From the NCBI GenBank assembly GCA_026315105.1, contig CM048744.1:347000668-347064667 (forward strand): a stretch of 64,000 nucleotides of DNA. Reading direction: 5' to 3'. The number at the start of each line of letters is the position of its first letter. The first letter of the stretch is position 1. Made by a program: the position numbers and the translations under genes. Of the stretch, positions 60,884 through 64,000 are shown piece after piece. A model generated the notes under the pieces. That model was given only the letters and a program-made list of their open reading frames with translations. It did no database searches and was not told the DNA's origin. The stretch comes from Locusta migratoria (lineage: Eukaryota > Arthropoda > Insecta > Orthoptera > Acrididae).

Positions 60884-61090
60884 CCCTGTAGGCTGCACTC
60901 TTGTGAAACTTGCTGGCAGCATAAAACTGTGTGCCGGACGGTAATTGGAAACCGGTACCTTTGCTTTCGCGGACAAGCTGATGCGTGCCACGGTAGCTCA
61001 GCCGGTAGATCGCAAAAGTCAGATTTCGAATCTCGGTATCGGAAACCGTTTTTAATCCGCTGTAGAGGGCAAATTTCATTCAACGAATTT
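60884..61090. mobile_element. Two tRNA-like SINE copies in inverted orientation
   Basis: The left half (60884-60978, minus) contains CTTGCTGGCAGCATAAAACT and a degraded tRNA-like head. The right half (60979-61085, plus) contains CACGGTAGCTCAGCCGGTAG, ATTTCGAATCTC and TTTTTAATCCGCTG. Both belong to the family seen at 57311-57600, with more decay. Confidence 0.65.
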
Positions 61091-61129
61091 TTCTGAATTC
61101 TGTGCCCCGATGGACACGCACTAAATTTG

Positions 61130-61400
61130 GTCACAGCACTTCGTGGAGAGGTCTTGAGGTGCTTGCCACGGGCATCCACCGCCGCCAACGTGCTTCCCAC
61201 CGCTGCAGGCAGGCAGGCGTGGGCAGAGAGGCAGAGGCTGGGGCTGCGAGGCGGCAGCCAACGCGCCGTGGGCGACGCACCTGCGCGCCACGCTCCAGTT
61301 TCCGCCCATCACTACATACGCTGCCGGCGCAGTTTCCTTTACGTAACGGAACACAAGGCGAGAGACGGGCAGGCCGCAACCAAACCGTACACCGTGCTGC
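61130..61400. promoter_or_regulatory. CpG-rich block
   Basis: GC-rich with overlapping frames on both strands, none with a recognisable motif. Confidence 0.25.
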
Positions 61401-62117
61401 CACAAACCTCTGCAGATCTACTGCCTCACCCACTAACATCACTAAACTTTATTCTGGTGTCAACCGTGTGTGAATCAAACATCAGTTTTATTTAATTACC
61501 ACACTAATTTGAGATTCCTGAATAACCCATTTATCTTCTTAAACACCACTAAGGTCACATAGTCGCTATCAGAAACTACGCAAGTATTCGCTAGACTTCC
61601 ATGTATTAGTCCAACTGAACATCTTCGAAGTTTTGACTATTTGAAACTTTCCACATGGGAAATGTGGAATGCAGCTAACGAAGAAACTAATTATTCCGTC
61701 GTTAATTGCAACAGTTTCAGCACGGAAGTTTATCAATTCTAACGAAGTTCTTCCAATCGCACAGTCAATTTATGGTTACACTGCTCCGAGGTGTGTACGG
61801 TATGTAACCCCCAAAACGCCAAGAACAGCAGTGAGATGAGCGGGACAGCATTTTGAAGCTTCGTTAAGCCAGTTAACGACTTAATACACGCCAAGAAAGC
61901 ACAAAAGAGCCAATGGTATCCACTATTCTTTACATCCAACAAGTGTTGCCGAGGTTGTTCAGATCCTCTCGACCAATCAGACTCGGTGGCCGCACGCAGG
62001 CTTTTCTCGGTCACCCCCTTCGCGGTAAGAGCGCTATCTTAAGGTGTTATTTCCTGAGACGACTTTCAGAGCTATACCAGATAATGTTTGGAAACTTATA
62101 CCTTCGAGGAGGAATGA

Positions 62118-62279
62118 CTTACGTGTCGGGCGGGGGGGGGGGGGTGTTTCAAATCCCCATCGGGCATGGATATTTGCGCCGTCTTTAGTGTTAGCTAGTT
62201 CATAAGTAGTAAGTTTAGGGACCGATGACCCCGTAGTTAAGTCTCAGACTATACAAACATTTGAACATTCTTACGTGTC
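62118..62279 (+). mobile_element. SINE, same family as 48159-48366, head replaced by a G run
   Basis: The tail (GGGCATGGATATTTG, GGGACCGATGACCCCGTAGT, CATTTGAACATTC) matches the 48.2-kb copy. The tRNA head upstream of the B box is missing, and 13 G (62132-62144) stand in its place. Direct repeats CTTACGTGTC at 62118-62127 and 62270-62279 flank the truncated body. Confidence 0.85.
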
Positions 62280-64000
62280 ACGTCCTCACCAAGCACTCGC
62301 CGTTTGGGAGTGTTGGAGAGGGGGAGAACACCGCCCCATCAATTTCAGACGGAGTAAGCCTCCTTTCCCTAGAAACGGTCTTTAGTGGACAACAGGTACA
62401 GTGTCGTCATAGAATTACGGTTAAAAAATTCTGTCAATGATAGTATGCAGGTCCACTCCCGCAATACCAACGTATTTTTTCGTAACCTGCAGTACCACAA
62501 GGTAAAGGTAGTACTTTATGAGTGCCACCAAAAAGTGGTACATACAAAATGTTATAACGTACTTTAAACAGTGTATTCATATGGATATAACGACTACAAT
62601 CAAACTATAGTTTAGCACAATAACAGCATACCAAAACGGTTTATATTTCTGTTCTTTACTCAACACAAAAGATGTTTAAATGTAAAGTGGTTCATCAACC
62701 TTGATCTAACAATGGTGCGTAGCACATTCTATAAATGTCGCATTTAGTCCTAAAGCTTATATTTTGGGTTACGTGAGAACGTTTATGTAGATAGGAAAAA
62801 AATAATTTTCAGAATAAAAAATAGATTTTCAAAAGGACATACTTAACATGCCACTCTGCTGCTGAGTTACAGCCATAAGACTACACATGTACGGCAGACT
62901 TGGCTGGCTATAAGGTTAAGCGATAGTGTTTGCTGGCTCTGCAGTAGGGCAGGGCGCGGCGCGGCGCGTGCAGGCGGTCGACCGCGGCCGCGTTTAAAAA
63001 TATCGCCGCGGGCGTGGCCTGGGCGTGCCGCGTCACCGGGGAAGCCGCCGCCGCTGACGGTGAGTCAGGTGGCCTCTCTTCCCACACTGCCATGTCTCTC
63101 AGCCGTGGCCAAAGACCAACTAAAGTCGTCATCTTTGTCACAACTTCCGCCCTAGCGACCCACCCATCGCACAAATAATAAATTGAAGGTCTGCGAAACA
63201 CTTAAAGCGTCTCTTCATTTATTGAAAATTTTCTTCCCAGCGAGCCAAAGTTTCAAGTCAGGAAAGAGGAAGACATCACTTACAGCAAATCATCATGATC
63301 AGGATGAAGAGGAATTAAAATCTGTTCACCTCTGATATCACTGATTGGTAGGTTCTTGCATTATTCCCGTGAAACAGGACTAACGCGTTATCGTCAACGG
63401 CGAGTGTTAGAGAAAGGCATGTCAAGAGTGGTCGTGGGAAATGTGATAGGACAGCTTTTCTCTCTCTATAAATAGATCTGCATCTGTAGCTTGTGTATGG
63501 CAAGGTTTCGTCCAGGGACTCTATGATGATATAAACACAATTTGGTGTGACAACTTGCTGTCAATTAGACTAGGTATTGCACATGAGTAGAAAGTAAACT
63601 ATTGGTGATTTACTGGTGATGTACTGGTCGGCTCAGTCACGGCGATAAAACAAGTGGTTATAACGCTGGAAAACATGACAGTATGTACCTAAGGATAGCA
63701 GTACATAAGTTTTATTACCAGACAAAGAATTTCTGAAGTGTGTCGTTGACCTAATTAGGAGACAGCATACAGAAAAGTAGTGGCATCCATTACATTACTG
63801 TTGCATTGTCTGGGATCCCACCTGGTCGAATTAAATACAAGTAAAAGTCATGCTGCTACTGCGAAGTTAGCTACCGGCAAGTTTGACTGCGCGTGTCTCC
63901 TTTCCACTAGCGAATTGATGCATCTTAAGCACTGACATTTAGTGAAATTACGAGAGAATTGCTACGCTGGACTACATTGTTCCAGTCCATGTATATCCAT
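62280..64000. other. Little recognised
   Basis: Apart from the GC-rich block at 62930-63080, no gene or repeat was identified up to the window end. Confidence 0.5.
62930..63080. promoter_or_regulatory. GC-rich block around a TTTAAAAATA core
   Basis: A TATA-like AT core at about 62993-63003 sits between very GC-rich flanks, with GTGAGTCAGG downstream. Promoter-like in composition only. Confidence 0.25.

Overview
This is a window of a large, transposon-rich animal nuclear genome, most likely an insect and probably an orthopteran (grasshopper or locust). The taxonomic call is an inference from the gene, the intron sizes and repeat styles I recognise (RTE-like LINEs ending in CAA repeats, CR1/L2/Jockey-like LINEs ending in TACATC repeats, several tRNA-derived SINE families). 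There is no prokaryotic gene organisation. Most open reading frames above 60 codons are chance frames, microsatellite translations or GC-rich shadows.

The one confidently recognised host gene is midnolin (stuxnet in flies), on the minus strand from 41482 down to 17689. Four coding exons (41036-41482, 20553-20936 and 17689-17954, plus a short one at 26069-26153) join with consistent phases into 393 C-terminal residues ending in the family-typical VVA and a TGA stop. They carry both halves of the substrate-capture region and the basic C-terminal helix. The N-terminal ubiquitin-like domain was not found, so its exons and the promoter lie upstream (above 41482), either unseen here or beyond 64000. 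About 4 kb downstream of the stop (13652-17688) is AT-rich and shows no transposon I recognise, and probably includes a long 3' UTR.

Layout: 1-13650 is intergenic, with a hairpin MITE (918-1083), a LINE ORF1 remnant (1420-2140), a CR1/L2/Jockey-like LINE 3' end (4889-5790), a frameshifted coding remnant of unknown identity (8300-8563), an RTE-like LINE with an 11-bp target duplication (8651-11136) and another LINE 3' end (12690-13650). 17689-41482 is midnolin; its introns hold a fold-back mariner (19226-19898), an RTE-like fragment (21834-23090), a fold-back element with hammerhead-like arms (25257-25776), a tRNA-like gene (30170-30242), a decayed Penelope-like element (33800-35330) and another RTE-like fragment (36440-37256). 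41483-64000 is upstream or intergenic, with CpG-rich blocks, SINEs, LINE ends and several fold-back structures.

The most interesting non-genic signal is a set of hammerhead-ribozyme-like motifs (CTGANGA, a short stem, GAA plus a palindromic hexamer) at four sites: two in the arms of the fold-back element near 25.3 and 25.6 kb, one near 48.9 kb and one near 54.1 kb. Fold-back structures are unusually common: mariner-derived, tRNA/SINE-derived, a hairpin inside a LINE, and a perfect 154-bp inverted repeat near 51.8 and 53.7 kb.
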